A stretch of DNA of 64,000 bases from Mesorhizobium sp. (GTDB lineage Bacteria > Pseudomonadota > Alphaproteobacteria > Rhizobiales > Rhizobiaceae), in contig SAPZ01000010.1 in assembly GCA_004020875.1 (NCBI GenBank), forward strand, positions 62,001 through 126,000, read 5' to 3'. A model generated the notes under the pieces. The model saw only the letters and a program-made list of their open reading frames with translations, had not been told where the DNA came from and made no database searches. Positions 52,642-61,953 of the stretch are shown here, one piece after another (position 1 is the first letter of the stretch; each line of letters starts with the position of its first letter). Both the position numbers and the translations under genes were made by a program.

Positions 52642-53949
52642 ATGGGGAACGATCTCGCCGCATTCGCCAAGGAGAACGGCGTCAAATATTTCATGATCTC
52701 CTACACCGACCTGTTCAGCGGGCAGCGTGCCAAGCTGGTGCCGGCGCAGGCGATTACCGACATGCAGAAGGACGGCGCAGGATTTGCCGGCTTCGCCACA
52801 TGGCTCGATCTGACGCCGGCGCATCCCGACATGCTGGCGGTGCCGGATCCGGATTCGGTCATCCAATTGCCATGGAAGAAAGACGTCGCCTGGGTGGCGG
52901 CCACCTGCGTGATGGATGACAAGCTCGTCGACCAGGCGCCGCGCAACACGCTGAAGCGGGTGATCGACGAAGCCGCCCGCGACGGCATGCATGTCAAGAC
53001 CGGCGTGGAGGCCGAGTTCTTCCTGATCTCGCCCGATGGCAAGGCGATCTCCGACGAATACGATACAGCCTCGAAGCCCTGCTACGACCAGCAGGCGGTG
53101 ATGCGCCGCTACGACGTCATCGCCGAGATTTGCGACCACATGCTGGCGCTGGGCTGGGGCCCGTACCAGAACGACCACGAGGACGCCAACGGGCAGTTCG
53201 AGATGAACTGGACCTTCGATCACGCGCTGGCGACCGCCGACAAGCACTCCTTCTTCAAGTTCATGGTCAAGTCGATTGCCGAGAAACACGGCCTGCGCGC
53301 GACGTTCATGCCCAAGCCCTTCCAGGGCCTGACAGGCAATGGCTGCCACGCGCATATCTCGGTGTGGGACGAGACCGGCAAGACCAATGTCTTCGCCGAC
53401 AATTCCGAAGAACTCGGCCTCTCCGCCAAGGGCAGGAACTTCCTCGGCGGCATCATGAAGCATGCCTCGGCGCTTGCGGCTATCACCAATCCGACGGTCA
53501 ATTCCTACAAGCGCATCAACGCGCCCCGCACCATTTCGGGCGCGACCTGGGCGCCGAACACGGTGACCTGGACCGGCAATAACCGCACCCACATGGTGCG
53601 CGTGCCGGGCCCTGGACGCTTCGAGCTGCGTCTGCCGGACGGCGCCGCCAACCCTTATCTTCTGCAGGCTGTGATCATCGCCGCCGGCCTCGACGGCATT
53701 CGCTCGAAAGCCGATCCCGGCAAGCGCTACGACATCGACATGTACCAGTTCGGCCATACCGTCACGGATGCGCCGAAACTGCCGCTCAACCTGCTTGACG
53801 CGTTGCGCGAGTTCGACAACGACAAATCGCTCAAGGCGGCGCTGGGTGAGGAATTTTCGTCGGCATATCTAAAGCTGAAGCAGCAGGAATGGAATTCCTA
53901 TGCTTCGCACTTCACGCAGTGGGAGCGCGACCACACGCTGGATATCTAG
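52642..53949 (+). CDS. gmaS: Gamma-glutamylmethylamide synthetase (glutamine synthetase III/GlnT-like)
   Basis: A 435-residue glutamine synthetase homologue. Family blocks: KTGVEAEFFLISPDGKAISD (metal-binding Glu), NGQFEMNWTFDHALATADKH, LTGNGCHAHISVWDETGKTN and RVPGPGRFELRLPDGAANPY. It condenses methylamine with glutamate using ATP. In rhizobial genomes such genes are often named glnT; position directly after mgsABC and before mgdABCD supports gmaS. AGCGAGGAAC precedes ATG 52642. Confidence 0.88.
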   Translation: MGNDLAAFAKENGVKYFMISYTDLFSGQRAKLVPAQAITDMQKDGAGFAGFATWLDLTPAHPDMLAVPDPDSVIQLPWKKDVAWVAATCVMDDKLVDQAPRNTLKRVIDEAARDGMHVKTGVEAEFFLISPDGKAISDEYDTASKPCYDQQAVMRRYDVIAEICDHMLALGWGPYQNDHEDANGQFEMNWTFDHALATADKHSFFKFMVKSIAEKHGLRATFMPKPFQGLTGNGCHAHISVWDETGKTNVFADNSEELGLSAKGRNFLGGIMKHASALAAITNPTVNSYKRINAPRTISGATWAPNTVTWTGNNRTHMVRVPGPGRFELRLPDGAANPYLLQAVIIAAGLDGIRSKADPGKRYDIDMYQFGHTVTDAPKLPLNLLDALREFDNDKSLKAALGEEFSSAYLKLKQQEWNSYASHFTQWERDHTLDI

Positions 53950-53987
53950 AATCCAGCGTTGCGGATGAGCGGCCTCGGAATGACGCA

Positions 53988-55241
53988 ATGAAATATTCGA
54001 TCTTCTCGCTCGCCCGCGCCGCCCTCTCCGGCCACAAGAACTGGAAGCCTACGTGGCGCGACGCGGCGCCAAAGGATCGCTATGACGTGGTGATCATCGG
54101 CGGCGGAGGACACGGGCTCGCCACAGCCTGGTTCCTCGCCAGCGAGTTCGGCATCCGCAACGTCGCGGTGCTCGAAAAGGGCTGGATCGGCTCCGGCAAC
54201 GCCGGCCGCAACACCACCATCATCCGCTCCAATTACGGCCTGCCCGGCAATACCGGCTTCTACGAATTGTCGATGAAGCTGTGGGAGCGGATGGAGCAGG
54301 ACCTCAACTACAACGCGATGGTCAGCCAGCGCGGTGTGCTCAACCTCTACCATTCCGACGCGCAGCGCGACGCCTTCGCCCGGCGCGGCAACACGATGCG
54401 CATCAATGGCATCGATGCCGAGCTGCTCGATCAGGCGGCGCTGCGCAAGATGCTGCCGTTCCTGAATTTCGAGAATGCGCGCTTTCCAATCCAGGGTGGG
54501 CTGCTGCAGCGCCGCGGCGGCACGGCCCGCCACGACGCCGTGGTCTGGGGCTACGCGCATGCGGCGAGCGCGCTCGGCGTCGACATCATCCAGAATTGCG
54601 AGGTCACCGGCTTCACGCGCGACGCCAACGGCAAGGTGACCGGCGTCGAGACCTCGCGTGGCAATATCGGCGCCGGCAAGGTCGGCATGGCGGTGGCGGG
54701 CTCCTCCTCACGCGTCGCGGCGATGGCGGGCCTGCGCCTGCCGATCGAAAGCCATGTGCTGCAGGCCTTCGTCTCCGAAGCGATCAAGCCGCTATTGCCC
54801 AATGTCATGACTTTCGGCGCCGGACATTTCTATGTCAGCCAGTCGGACAAGGGCGGCCTGGTCTTCGGCGGCGACATAGACGGCTATAATTCCTACGCCC
54901 AGCGCGGCAACCTGCCGGTGGTCGAGGATGTCTGCGAAGGCGGCATGGCGCTGATCCCGATGATCGGCCGCGTGCGGCTCTTACGGCAATGGGGCGGCAT
55001 CATGGACATGTCGATGGACGGCACGCCGATCATCGACAAGAGCCCGGTCGACGGCCTCTACATCAATGCCGGCTGGTGCTATGGCGGCTTCAAGGCGACG
55101 CCGGGCTCGGGCTTCGTCTTCGCTCATCTTCTAGCACGCGATCAATCGCACAAGGAGGCTGCCCGCTTCCGCCTCGACCGCTTCCAGCGCGGCGCCATGA
55201 TCGACGAGAAGGGCCAGGGCGCCCAACCGAACCTGCACTGA
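53988..55241 (+). CDS. mgdA: N-methylglutamate dehydrogenase subunit A (sarcosine oxidase beta-like)
   Basis: A 417-residue SoxB-type flavoprotein. FAD motif DVVIIGGGGHGLATAWFLA at about 33-51; His182 in GGTARHDAVVWGYA aligns with the His that carries covalent FMN in heterotetrameric sarcosine oxidases. C-terminal NAGWCYGGFKATPGSG closes the FAD site. It oxidises N-methylglutamate to glutamate and a C1 unit. Start ATG 53988 is 38 bases after gmaS. A sarcosine oxidase (soxB) name would fit sequence alone; the operon argues for mgd. Confidence 0.87.
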   Translation: MKYSIFSLARAALSGHKNWKPTWRDAAPKDRYDVVIIGGGGHGLATAWFLASEFGIRNVAVLEKGWIGSGNAGRNTTIIRSNYGLPGNTGFYELSMKLWERMEQDLNYNAMVSQRGVLNLYHSDAQRDAFARRGNTMRINGIDAELLDQAALRKMLPFLNFENARFPIQGGLLQRRGGTARHDAVVWGYAHAASALGVDIIQNCEVTGFTRDANGKVTGVETSRGNIGAGKVGMAVAGSSSRVAAMAGLRLPIESHVLQAFVSEAIKPLLPNVMTFGAGHFYVSQSDKGGLVFGGDIDGYNSYAQRGNLPVVEDVCEGGMALIPMIGRVRLLRQWGGIMDMSMDGTPIIDKSPVDGLYINAGWCYGGFKATPGSGFVFAHLLARDQSHKEAARFRLDRFQRGAMIDEKGQGAQPNLH

Positions 55242-55256
55242 GGTCGCCAGAAGATC

Positions 55257-55532
55257 ATGCGTATTACCTGTCCCTTCTGCGGCGAACGCGAACTCGGCGA
55301 GTTCACCTATCTCGGCGACGCCAAGCCGCAGCGCCCCGCGGCCGATGCCGGCGAGGACGCAGTCTACGATTACGTTTATCTGCGCGACAACATCGCCGGC
55401 GTGATGAGCGAGCACTGGTATCACGGCGGCGGCTGCCGGGCCTGGCTGAAGGTCACGCGCAACACGCTGACGCATGAGATTTCGGCGGTTGAGGCGGCTG
55501 CAGGCGCAGGCGCAGCCAAGGTTGGTGCGTGA
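55257..55532 (+). CDS. mgdB: N-methylglutamate dehydrogenase subunit B (SoxD-like)
   Basis: A 91-residue zinc-binding subunit: Cys5-X2-Cys8 in MRITCPFCGERELGEFTYLG, then YLRDNIAGVMSEHWYHGGGC with a His and Cys completing the metal site, as in sarcosine oxidase delta. Its stop overlaps the next start as TGATG. Confidence 0.87.
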   Translation: MRITCPFCGERELGEFTYLGDAKPQRPAADAGEDAVYDYVYLRDNIAGVMSEHWYHGGGCRAWLKVTRNTLTHEISAVEAAAGAGAAKVGA

Positions 55533-58513
55533 TGGCCGGCGATCAGGCAAACCGTCTCACATCCGGCGGCCTCATCGACCGCTCGACCGCGCTCAGCTTC
55601 CGTTTCGACGGCAAGGCGTTTTTGGGCTTCAAAGGCGACACGCTGGCTTCCGCGCTGGTCGCGAACGGCGTCAAGCTCGTCGGCCGCTCGTTCAAATATC
55701 ACCGCCCGCGCGGCATCCTGACAGCAGGCTCGGAAGAGCCCAACGCGCTGGTCGAATTGCGCAGCGGCGCGAGGCGCGAGGCGAACACAAAGGCGACGAC
55801 CGCCGAGCTCTATGAAGGCCTCGAAGCCGCCAGCCAGAATCGCTGGCCGTCGCTCAATTTCGACGTGATGTCGGTCAACCAATTGTTCGCGCCGATCTTC
55901 GTCGCCGGCTTCTACTACAAAACCTTCATGTGGCCGGCGAAGTTCTGGGAAGCGATCTACGAGCCGGCGATCCGCCGCGCCGCCGGCCTCGGTCGCGCCT
56001 CTGGCGTTTCCGACCCCGACCACTACGACAAGGCCTGGGCGCATTGCGACGTGGTGATCGCGGGTTCCGGGCCGGCCGGTCTGGCCGCGGCCCTTGCGGC
56101 GGGACGCAGCGGTGCGCGCGTCATCCTGTGCGAAGAGGATTTCGTCCTTGGCGGGCGGCTGCTCGCCGATGGCGGCACGATCGACGGATTGCCCGCCGCT
56201 GAATGGATCGCGCGCGCGGTTGCCGAACTGACTGCGATGCCGGATGTGCGCCTCATGACGCGCACGACTTTGTTCGGCGTCTATGACGGCGGCACCTATG
56301 GCGCGATCGAGCGTGTCAACGACCATCTGCCGGTGCCCCCGGAGCATCAGGTGCGGCAGCGTCTGTGGCGCATCGTGGCTAAGCGCTGCGTGGTCGCGGC
56401 CGGCGCGATCGAACGTCCCATCGTCTTTGCAGGCAACGACACGCCCGGCGTGATGATGGCATCCGCCATGCGCAGCTACATCAGCCGCTACGCCGCCACG
56501 CCGGCGAGACGCATCGCGCTCTTCACCAACAACGAGGATGGCTGGCGCACGGCCGAAACGGCGATCGCCGCCGGACTGCAGGTGGCGGCGGTCATCGATG
56601 CGCGGCCGCACGTTTCGCCGGCGCATCGCTCGCTGGCCAGCAAGGGCGGCTTCCCGGTGCTGCACGGCGCCGTCTCCAGCGTAGACGGCGGCAAGAATGG
56701 CGTGCGCAAGATTTCCGTGTCGCTGACCGGCGGCGCCCGCGCCGAGGTCGAGGCCGACGGGCTCGCCGTCTCGGGCGGCTGGAACCCGGCGGTCGGCCTC
56801 ACTTCCTACCATCGCGGGCGGCCGAAATGGCGCGACGACATCGCCGCCTTCGTTCCGGACGGCGCACCGCCCGGCATGGTCGCGGCGGGCGCTGCCAACG
56901 GCGCGTTTGGGCTCGGTGCCTGCCTGCGCGAAGGGTTTGAAGCCGGCGCCGCCGCCGCACGCGATGCCGGACGTAGCGGCAATATCGGATCGATGCCAGT
57001 TGCCGACGACGAGGCCTTTTCGATCTCCCCGCTCTGGCATATCGCCGGCAAGGGCAAGGCCTTCGTCGACCAGCAGCATGACGTCACCGCTTCCGATGTC
57101 GAGCTGGCGCAGCGCGAGGGTTTTCAATCGGTCGAACACCTGAAGCGCTATACGACGCTCGGCATGGCGACCGATCAGGGCAAGACCTCGAATGTCGCCG
57201 GCCTCGCCATCATGGCCGCCGTCACCGGCAAGTCGATCCCGGAGACGGGCACGACGATCTACCGGCCGCCCTATGTGCCGGTCGCCATCGGCGCCTTCGC
57301 CGGCCATCACCGCGACGAGAATTTCCATGCGACGCGGCTGACGCCCTCGCATCACTGGGCGGCCGAACAGGGCGCCGTCTTCGTCGACACCGGCCTTTGG
57401 AAACGCGCGCAGTGGTATCCGCGCGCCGGCGAGAAAGACTGGCTGGAATCGGTAACCCGCGAGGTCAAGGCCGTCCGCAACGGCGTCGGCTTCTGCGATG
57501 TCTCGACGCTCGGCAAGATCGACGTGCATGGCGCCGATGCCGGCGCCTTCCTCGACCGCGTCTACATCAACGCCTTCTCCAGCCTCGCCGTCGGCAAGGC
57601 CCGCTACGGGCTGATGCTGCGCGAGGACGGCATCGTCTATGACGACGGCACGACCTCCCGCCTCGCCGAGGACCATTATTTCCTCACCACCACGACGGCC
57701 AAGGCCGGACTGGTGATGCAGCATCTGGAATTCTGCCGCCAAGTGCTGTTCCCTGAGCTCGACGTCCAGCTGACTTCCGTTTCGGATCAGTGGGCGCAGT
57801 TCTCGATCGCCGGACCGAAGACCCGCGATCTCTTAAAGGAGATCGTCGATCCGGCCGAGGACCTGTCGAACGAAGGCTTCCCGTTCATGGGCGCGCGCGA
57901 GGTCAAATTGCGTGGCGACCTGAAGGCAAGGCTGTTCCGCATCTCCTTCTCCGGCGAGATGGCCTTCGAGATTTCGCTGCCGGCGCGCTACGGCGAGGCA
58001 ATGGCGCGCAACCTGATGGTCGCAGGAAAACCGTTCGGCGTGACGCCCTACGGCACCGAGGCGCTCGGCGTGATGCGCATCGAAAAGGGCCACGTCGCCG
58101 GGCCGGAGCTCAACGGCACCACCACGGCCGGCGATCTCGGCCTTGGCAAGATGATGTCGACCAGAAAGGACTTCATCGGCCGCGTCATGGCCGGCCGCGA
58201 GGCGCTCACCGCGCCGAACCGGCAGGTTGTCGTCGGCATCAAGCCGACCGACAAGGGGCGCCACCTGCGCTCCGGCGCGCATGTCATCCCGAAGGGCGAG
58301 ACGCCCGGCCCCGACAACGACCAGGGCTATGTCACCTCGGTCTGCTTCTCGCCGGTGCTCGACCAGTGGATCGGGCTCGGCCTCGTCGAGCGCGGGCGCG
58401 AGCGCATCGGCGAGATCGTGCTGGCGCATGATCCGCTGCGCGGCGAGGACTACGATGTCGAGCTCTGCAATCCCGTATTCTACGATCCGGATGGAGGGCG
58501 CCAGCGTGGCTGA
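55532..58513 (+). CDS. mgdC: N-methylglutamate dehydrogenase subunit C (sarcosine oxidase alpha-like)
   Basis: A 993-residue SoxA-type subunit. Order: N-terminal Fer2-like domain (about 15-100; GRSFKYHRPRGILTAGSEEP), a FAD/NAD-binding disulfide-reductase fold (GSGPAGLAAALAAG at 178-191; second dinucleotide region near 310-345) and a C-terminal GcvT-fold folate domain (about 600-980). The folate domain takes the released methyl group as methylene-THF. ATG 55532 is one codon after a GTG in frame and overlaps mgdB by one base. The Fer2 domain lacks cluster Cys, as usual for SoxA. Confidence 0.9.
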   Translation: MAGDQANRLTSGGLIDRSTALSFRFDGKAFLGFKGDTLASALVANGVKLVGRSFKYHRPRGILTAGSEEPNALVELRSGARREANTKATTAELYEGLEAASQNRWPSLNFDVMSVNQLFAPIFVAGFYYKTFMWPAKFWEAIYEPAIRRAAGLGRASGVSDPDHYDKAWAHCDVVIAGSGPAGLAAALAAGRSGARVILCEEDFVLGGRLLADGGTIDGLPAAEWIARAVAELTAMPDVRLMTRTTLFGVYDGGTYGAIERVNDHLPVPPEHQVRQRLWRIVAKRCVVAAGAIERPIVFAGNDTPGVMMASAMRSYISRYAATPARRIALFTNNEDGWRTAETAIAAGLQVAAVIDARPHVSPAHRSLASKGGFPVLHGAVSSVDGGKNGVRKISVSLTGGARAEVEADGLAVSGGWNPAVGLTSYHRGRPKWRDDIAAFVPDGAPPGMVAAGAANGAFGLGACLREGFEAGAAAARDAGRSGNIGSMPVADDEAFSISPLWHIAGKGKAFVDQQHDVTASDVELAQREGFQSVEHLKRYTTLGMATDQGKTSNVAGLAIMAAVTGKSIPETGTTIYRPPYVPVAIGAFAGHHRDENFHATRLTPSHHWAAEQGAVFVDTGLWKRAQWYPRAGEKDWLESVTREVKAVRNGVGFCDVSTLGKIDVHGADAGAFLDRVYINAFSSLAVGKARYGLMLREDGIVYDDGTTSRLAEDHYFLTTTTAKAGLVMQHLEFCRQVLFPELDVQLTSVSDQWAQFSIAGPKTRDLLKEIVDPAEDLSNEGFPFMGAREVKLRGDLKARLFRISFSGEMAFEISLPARYGEAMARNLMVAGKPFGVTPYGTEALGVMRIEKGHVAGPELNGTTTAGDLGLGKMMSTRKDFIGRVMAGREALTAPNRQVVVGIKPTDKGRHLRSGAHVIPKGETPGPDNDQGYVTSVCFSPVLDQWIGLGLVERGRERIGEIVLAHDPLRGEDYDVELCNPVFYDPDGGRQRG

Positions 58514-59126
58514 GTTTTCCTGGGACGTCCGCAGCCCGCTCGACCGCGCGCTGATCGTTGGCCCGTATGGCGCGCAAGGCGAAGCCGGCGTGTCGCTGAC
58601 CGAGATCCGCAATTTCGACCTCGTGCAGGTAATGGCGCGACGCGGTAACGCCGGCGAGATGATGGCGGCTGCGAAGGCACGCTTCGGCGTTGCCGCGCCG
58701 GAGACGCCCAGGGCTGTCGCTACGGCCGATGCGACGCTGATCTGGTCGGGGCCGGATCAGTTCCTGGTACTGTCCAAGGACGGCAAGCATTTGATTGAGG
58801 CGCTTGCCCCTGGTTTTGCCGGATCGGCTTCGCTGTCCGACCAATCGCATGCTCGCGCGCTGATCAGCATCTCCGGCGAGAAGGCGCGCGCGATGCTCGC
58901 CAAGCTCTCGTCGATCGACTTGCATCCTAGTGTGTTTGCAGTCGGCGCGGCGGCCGCGACGTCGATGGATCACACGAGTGTCACGCTGTGGCGCGGAAAG
59001 GATCGTGACGGGCAGGCAGTGTTCAATCTCCTGGTGTTTGCGACTTTTGCCGAGAGCCTGTGGCACACGATTCTGGACTCGGCTGCAGAGTACGGCGTGA
59101 CGATCGGCCATTCCGGGGACCTTTAG
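58506..59126 (+). CDS. mgdD: N-methylglutamate dehydrogenase subunit D (SoxG-like)
   Basis: A 206-residue gamma-type subunit with a small GcvT-like fold: GEAGVSLTEIRNFDLVQVMA, TLIWSGPDQFLVLSKDG and SMDHTSVTLWRGKDRDGQAV. The start is GTG 58506, chosen because GGAGG stands eight bases upstream; ATG 58491 is also in frame. It overlaps mgdC by eight bases and ends the mgs-gmaS-mgd unit. Confidence 0.85.
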   Translation: MAEFSWDVRSPLDRALIVGPYGAQGEAGVSLTEIRNFDLVQVMARRGNAGEMMAAAKARFGVAAPETPRAVATADATLIWSGPDQFLVLSKDGKHLIEALAPGFAGSASLSDQSHARALISISGEKARAMLAKLSSIDLHPSVFAVGAAAATSMDHTSVTLWRGKDRDGQAVFNLLVFATFAESLWHTILDSAAEYGVTIGHSGDL

Positions 59127-59410
59127 CGGCCTACCGGCAAAACTCGCCCCTCATCTGCCTGCCGGCATCTTTTCCCGTATAGTGACGGGGAGAAGGGGCT
59201 GGCCGCAACGACGGCACTCCGATCTGCTGCGTTGGTGATTGGCGAAATCGACAGCGACGTGTCCTCGCCTCGTTTGCGGGGAGAAGGTGCCCGAAGGGCG
59301 GATGAGGGGCAGCGCCGGAGTTCGAAAGACAAGCATGTCGGCAAACCGACCGCAACGATCTACCGAGAACACCGCCACCTTCTTGCCAAATCCATCTCCG
59401 CTGCTATTCT
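59127..59410. repeat. REP/RIME-type rhizobial intergenic element
   Basis: Within the 344-base gap between mgdD and tdm, GCCCCTCATC (59146-59155) and GATGAGGGGC (59301-59310) are terminal inverted arms enclosing GGGGAGAAGG blocks. The architecture is that of the mosaic palindromic elements common in rhizobia. Short frames inside it are not genes. Confidence 0.7.
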
Positions 59411-59445
59411 CTCAGCGAAAATAATTTTACACACAGGCAAACTTG
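59411..59445. promoter_or_regulatory. Operator-like element upstream of tdm
   Basis: AGCGAAAATAATTTTACAC (59414-59432) matches the tmm site (40858-40876, AGCGAAACAAATTTCACTC) at 15 of 19 positions and continues into the CAGGCAAA block shared with 46055. It lies 26-60 bases before the tdm ATG. Confidence 0.5.
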
Positions 59446-59470
59446 TTTCTCGCTCGGAGGAGGGTTTGAG

Positions 59471-61840
59471 ATGAGCCAATCGCCCTACCCCATCGTCCTG
59501 TCCGGGCCGCCCAAGTCCAGTCTGATCCTAAGGCCCGGCGAGATTCGCCTGCCGCCGGGCGTGGAGCGCTACACTGTGCAGGGCAATGGCGCCGTGCTCA
59601 TCGACATCGAGGCGGGCGACAGCGTCAGCGTAACCAATGCCGAGGGCGGCCAGCCTTGCGAATTGCTCGCCTGGGACAAATCCGGCGCGACCGATCCCGG
59701 CATTTTCGGCGAGCGCTCGAACAGCAATGCCGCCGGCATCAAGGCGCTGCTCGCCGAAGGCGACGACAGCCTTGCGGCGCTGCGCCTGAGCCTTGAGCGC
59801 CGCAACGTTCAGCTCGAGCAGCCGAAGGCCATGCGCGTGTTCGGCGGTGCCACGCCGGCCGGCACCGAGCAGAGCTTTTCCGTGCAGCGCGACGGCGCCC
59901 TGCTGATCGCGGCGCCCGGCGGGCCGATGCTGGTCGACGGCCACAACACGGCGACGCCGCTGACCGTGCTGGTGCGCCGCGCCACGATCCGGCTGAAGAC
60001 AAGAGGCCAGCTTGCCGATCCGCTCGCCGATCCGGTGCTCGATCTTCGCGTCAAGTCGGCGACCGCCGAATCCTATTTCGTCAAGGCGGGCGACTATCTG
60101 CAGATCATCGATGTCGACGGCCGGCAGTGCACGGACTTCCAGTGCTTTTCGGCGCGCAAGCTGGACAAGGGCCGCGACCTGCCACTCGACGTGACGACGA
60201 CCCGTACGCTGATGGGCTCGGCCTATCCGATGCCCGGTCTGCATTCGAAATATTATGACCAGGACATGGAGCCGCTGGTCGAGGTGGTGCAGGACACATG
60301 CGGCCGGCACGACGCCTTCGCGCTCGCCTGCGCCGCGAAATATTACGACGACATCGGCTATCCCGGCCACACCAACTGCTCGGAGAATTTCAACAAGGCG
60401 CTTGCCGACAAGGGTATCACGCCCCGCGCCGGCTGGATGGCGATCAACTTCTTCTTCAACACGGCGATCGACGCGCATGGCGTGATGGTGTCGGACGAAC
60501 CCTGGTCGCGATCGGGCGACTATGTTTTGCTGCGCGCCCTGACCGACATCGTCTGCGTGTCCTCGGCCTGCCCGGACGACACCACGCCCGCCAATGGCTG
60601 GGACCTCACCGACATCCATGTGCGGACCTATTCCGGCCAGCACAAATTCTCGCGAGCGATCGCCAGACGCATGAAGCCCGACTCGGAACCGAAAATGACC
60701 CGCGAGACAGCCTTCCATTCGAGCTTTGCCAAGCACACGCGCGACTTCGTCGAATACAGGGGCTATTGGCTGGCCAATTCCTTCGCCAAGGAAGGCCCCA
60801 TTGCCGAGTACTGGGCCTGCCGGCAGGACGCGGTGATCATGGACCTGTCGCCGCTGCGCAAGTTCGAGGTCACGGGACCGGACGCCGAGGCGCTGCTGCA
60901 ATACACGCTGACCCGCGACGTCAAGAAGCTCGGCGTCGGCCAGGTCGTCTACACGGCGATGTGCTACGAGCATGGCGGCATGATCGATGACGGAACGCTG
61001 CTTAGACTCGGCAAGGACAATTTCCGCTGGGTCGGCGGCGACGATCTTTCCGGCGAGTGGCTGCGCGAGACGGCCAAGAAACTCGGCCTCAACGTGCTGG
61101 TGCGCTCGTCCACCGACCAAATGCACAACATCGCCGTGCAGGGGCCGAAGAGCCGCGACATCTTGAAAGAGGTCGTCTGGACCTCGCCGGTGCAGCCCTC
61201 GATCGGCGAGCTCGAATGGTTCCGCTTCGCGGTCGCCCGCATCGGCGGCGGCAACGGCGTGCCGATCGTGGTCTCGCGCACCGGCTATACGGGCGAGCTC
61301 GGCTATGAGATCTGGTGCCATCCGCGCGACGCCGAAAAAGTGTTCGACGCGATCTGGAACGCCGGCCAGCCGCATGGGCTGAAACCGATGGGCCTGCAGG
61401 CGCTCGATATGGTGCGCATCGAGGCCGGGCTGATCTTCGCCGGCTACGAATTCTCAGACCAGACCGATCCGTTCGAGGCCGGCATCGGTTTCACCGTGCC
61501 GCTGAAGACCAAGGCCGACGATTTCATCGGCCGCGACGCGCTGATCCGGCGCAAGGAGCATCCGCAGCACAAGCTCGTCGGCCTCGACATCGACGCCAAC
61601 GTCACCGTCGGCCATGGTGACTGCGTGCATGTCGGCCGCGCCCAGATCGGCGTCGTCACCTCCGGCATGCGCTCGCCGGTGCTCGGCAAGACCATCGCGC
61701 TGGCGCGCCTCGATGTCACCCACGCCGAGATCGGCACGGCGGTCGAGATCGGCAAGCTCGACGGCCATGCCAAGCGGCTGCCGGCCCGTGTCGTCGCCTT
61801 CGCGCATTACGATCCTCAGAAGGCCAAGCCGCGCTCCTGA
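59471..61840 (+). CDS. tdm: Trimethylamine N-oxide demethylase (aldolase)
   Basis: A 789-residue two-part protein. The N-terminal half contains a DUF1989 region (about 190-390) with the metal/catalytic block VDGRQCTDFQ near residue 218 and further Cys in QDTCGRHDAF and HTNCSENF. The C-terminal half (about 420-780) is a GcvT-like folate domain (VSRTGYTGELGYEIWCHPRD). This DUF1989-GcvT layout matches Tdm of Methylocella and roseobacters, which turns TMA N-oxide into dimethylamine and formaldehyde. GGAGGAGGG precedes ATG 59471. An N-terminal extension of about 190 residues repeats a DUF1989-like pattern. Confidence 0.9.
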   Translation: MSQSPYPIVLSGPPKSSLILRPGEIRLPPGVERYTVQGNGAVLIDIEAGDSVSVTNAEGGQPCELLAWDKSGATDPGIFGERSNSNAAGIKALLAEGDDSLAALRLSLERRNVQLEQPKAMRVFGGATPAGTEQSFSVQRDGALLIAAPGGPMLVDGHNTATPLTVLVRRATIRLKTRGQLADPLADPVLDLRVKSATAESYFVKAGDYLQIIDVDGRQCTDFQCFSARKLDKGRDLPLDVTTTRTLMGSAYPMPGLHSKYYDQDMEPLVEVVQDTCGRHDAFALACAAKYYDDIGYPGHTNCSENFNKALADKGITPRAGWMAINFFFNTAIDAHGVMVSDEPWSRSGDYVLLRALTDIVCVSSACPDDTTPANGWDLTDIHVRTYSGQHKFSRAIARRMKPDSEPKMTRETAFHSSFAKHTRDFVEYRGYWLANSFAKEGPIAEYWACRQDAVIMDLSPLRKFEVTGPDAEALLQYTLTRDVKKLGVGQVVYTAMCYEHGGMIDDGTLLRLGKDNFRWVGGDDLSGEWLRETAKKLGLNVLVRSSTDQMHNIAVQGPKSRDILKEVVWTSPVQPSIGELEWFRFAVARIGGGNGVPIVVSRTGYTGELGYEIWCHPRDAEKVFDAIWNAGQPHGLKPMGLQALDMVRIEAGLIFAGYEFSDQTDPFEAGIGFTVPLKTKADDFIGRDALIRRKEHPQHKLVGLDIDANVTVGHGDCVHVGRAQIGVVTSGMRSPVLGKTIALARLDVTHAEIGTAVEIGKLDGHAKRLPARVVAFAHYDPQKAKPRS

Positions 61841-61851
61841 GAGCGGCAACC

Positions 61852-61883
61852 CTTGCCTTCTTCCCTCGGGGGGAGAAGGCAAG
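61852..61883. repeat. Palindromic hairpin downstream of tdm
   Basis: CTTGCCTTCT (61852-61861) pairs with AGAAGGCAAG (61874-61883), related to the element at 11858-11885. No T-run; may act as a weak terminator. Confidence 0.55.
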
Positions 61884-61953
61884 AGCATGTTTCGGAAGCG
61901 TGATGTGCATGACATCCACAAAACGCTTGACGCGAAAGCGCGTCGGATCAATC

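Noticed and set aside
55421..57742. 773-codon open frame on the minus strand opposite mgdC
   Set aside because: Fully overlaps the strongly supported mgdC; composition is shadow-like with no recognisable motif.
53988..59126. Plain heterotetrameric sarcosine oxidase (soxBDAG)
   Set aside because: Sequence alone would allow it, but the genes directly follow mgsABC-gmaS in the order known for N-methylglutamate pathway operons. Kept as an alternative.
59232..59474. Short overlapping plus and minus frames in the gap before tdm
   Set aside because: They lie within the palindromic repeat, are read in several frames on both strands and have no ribosome sites.
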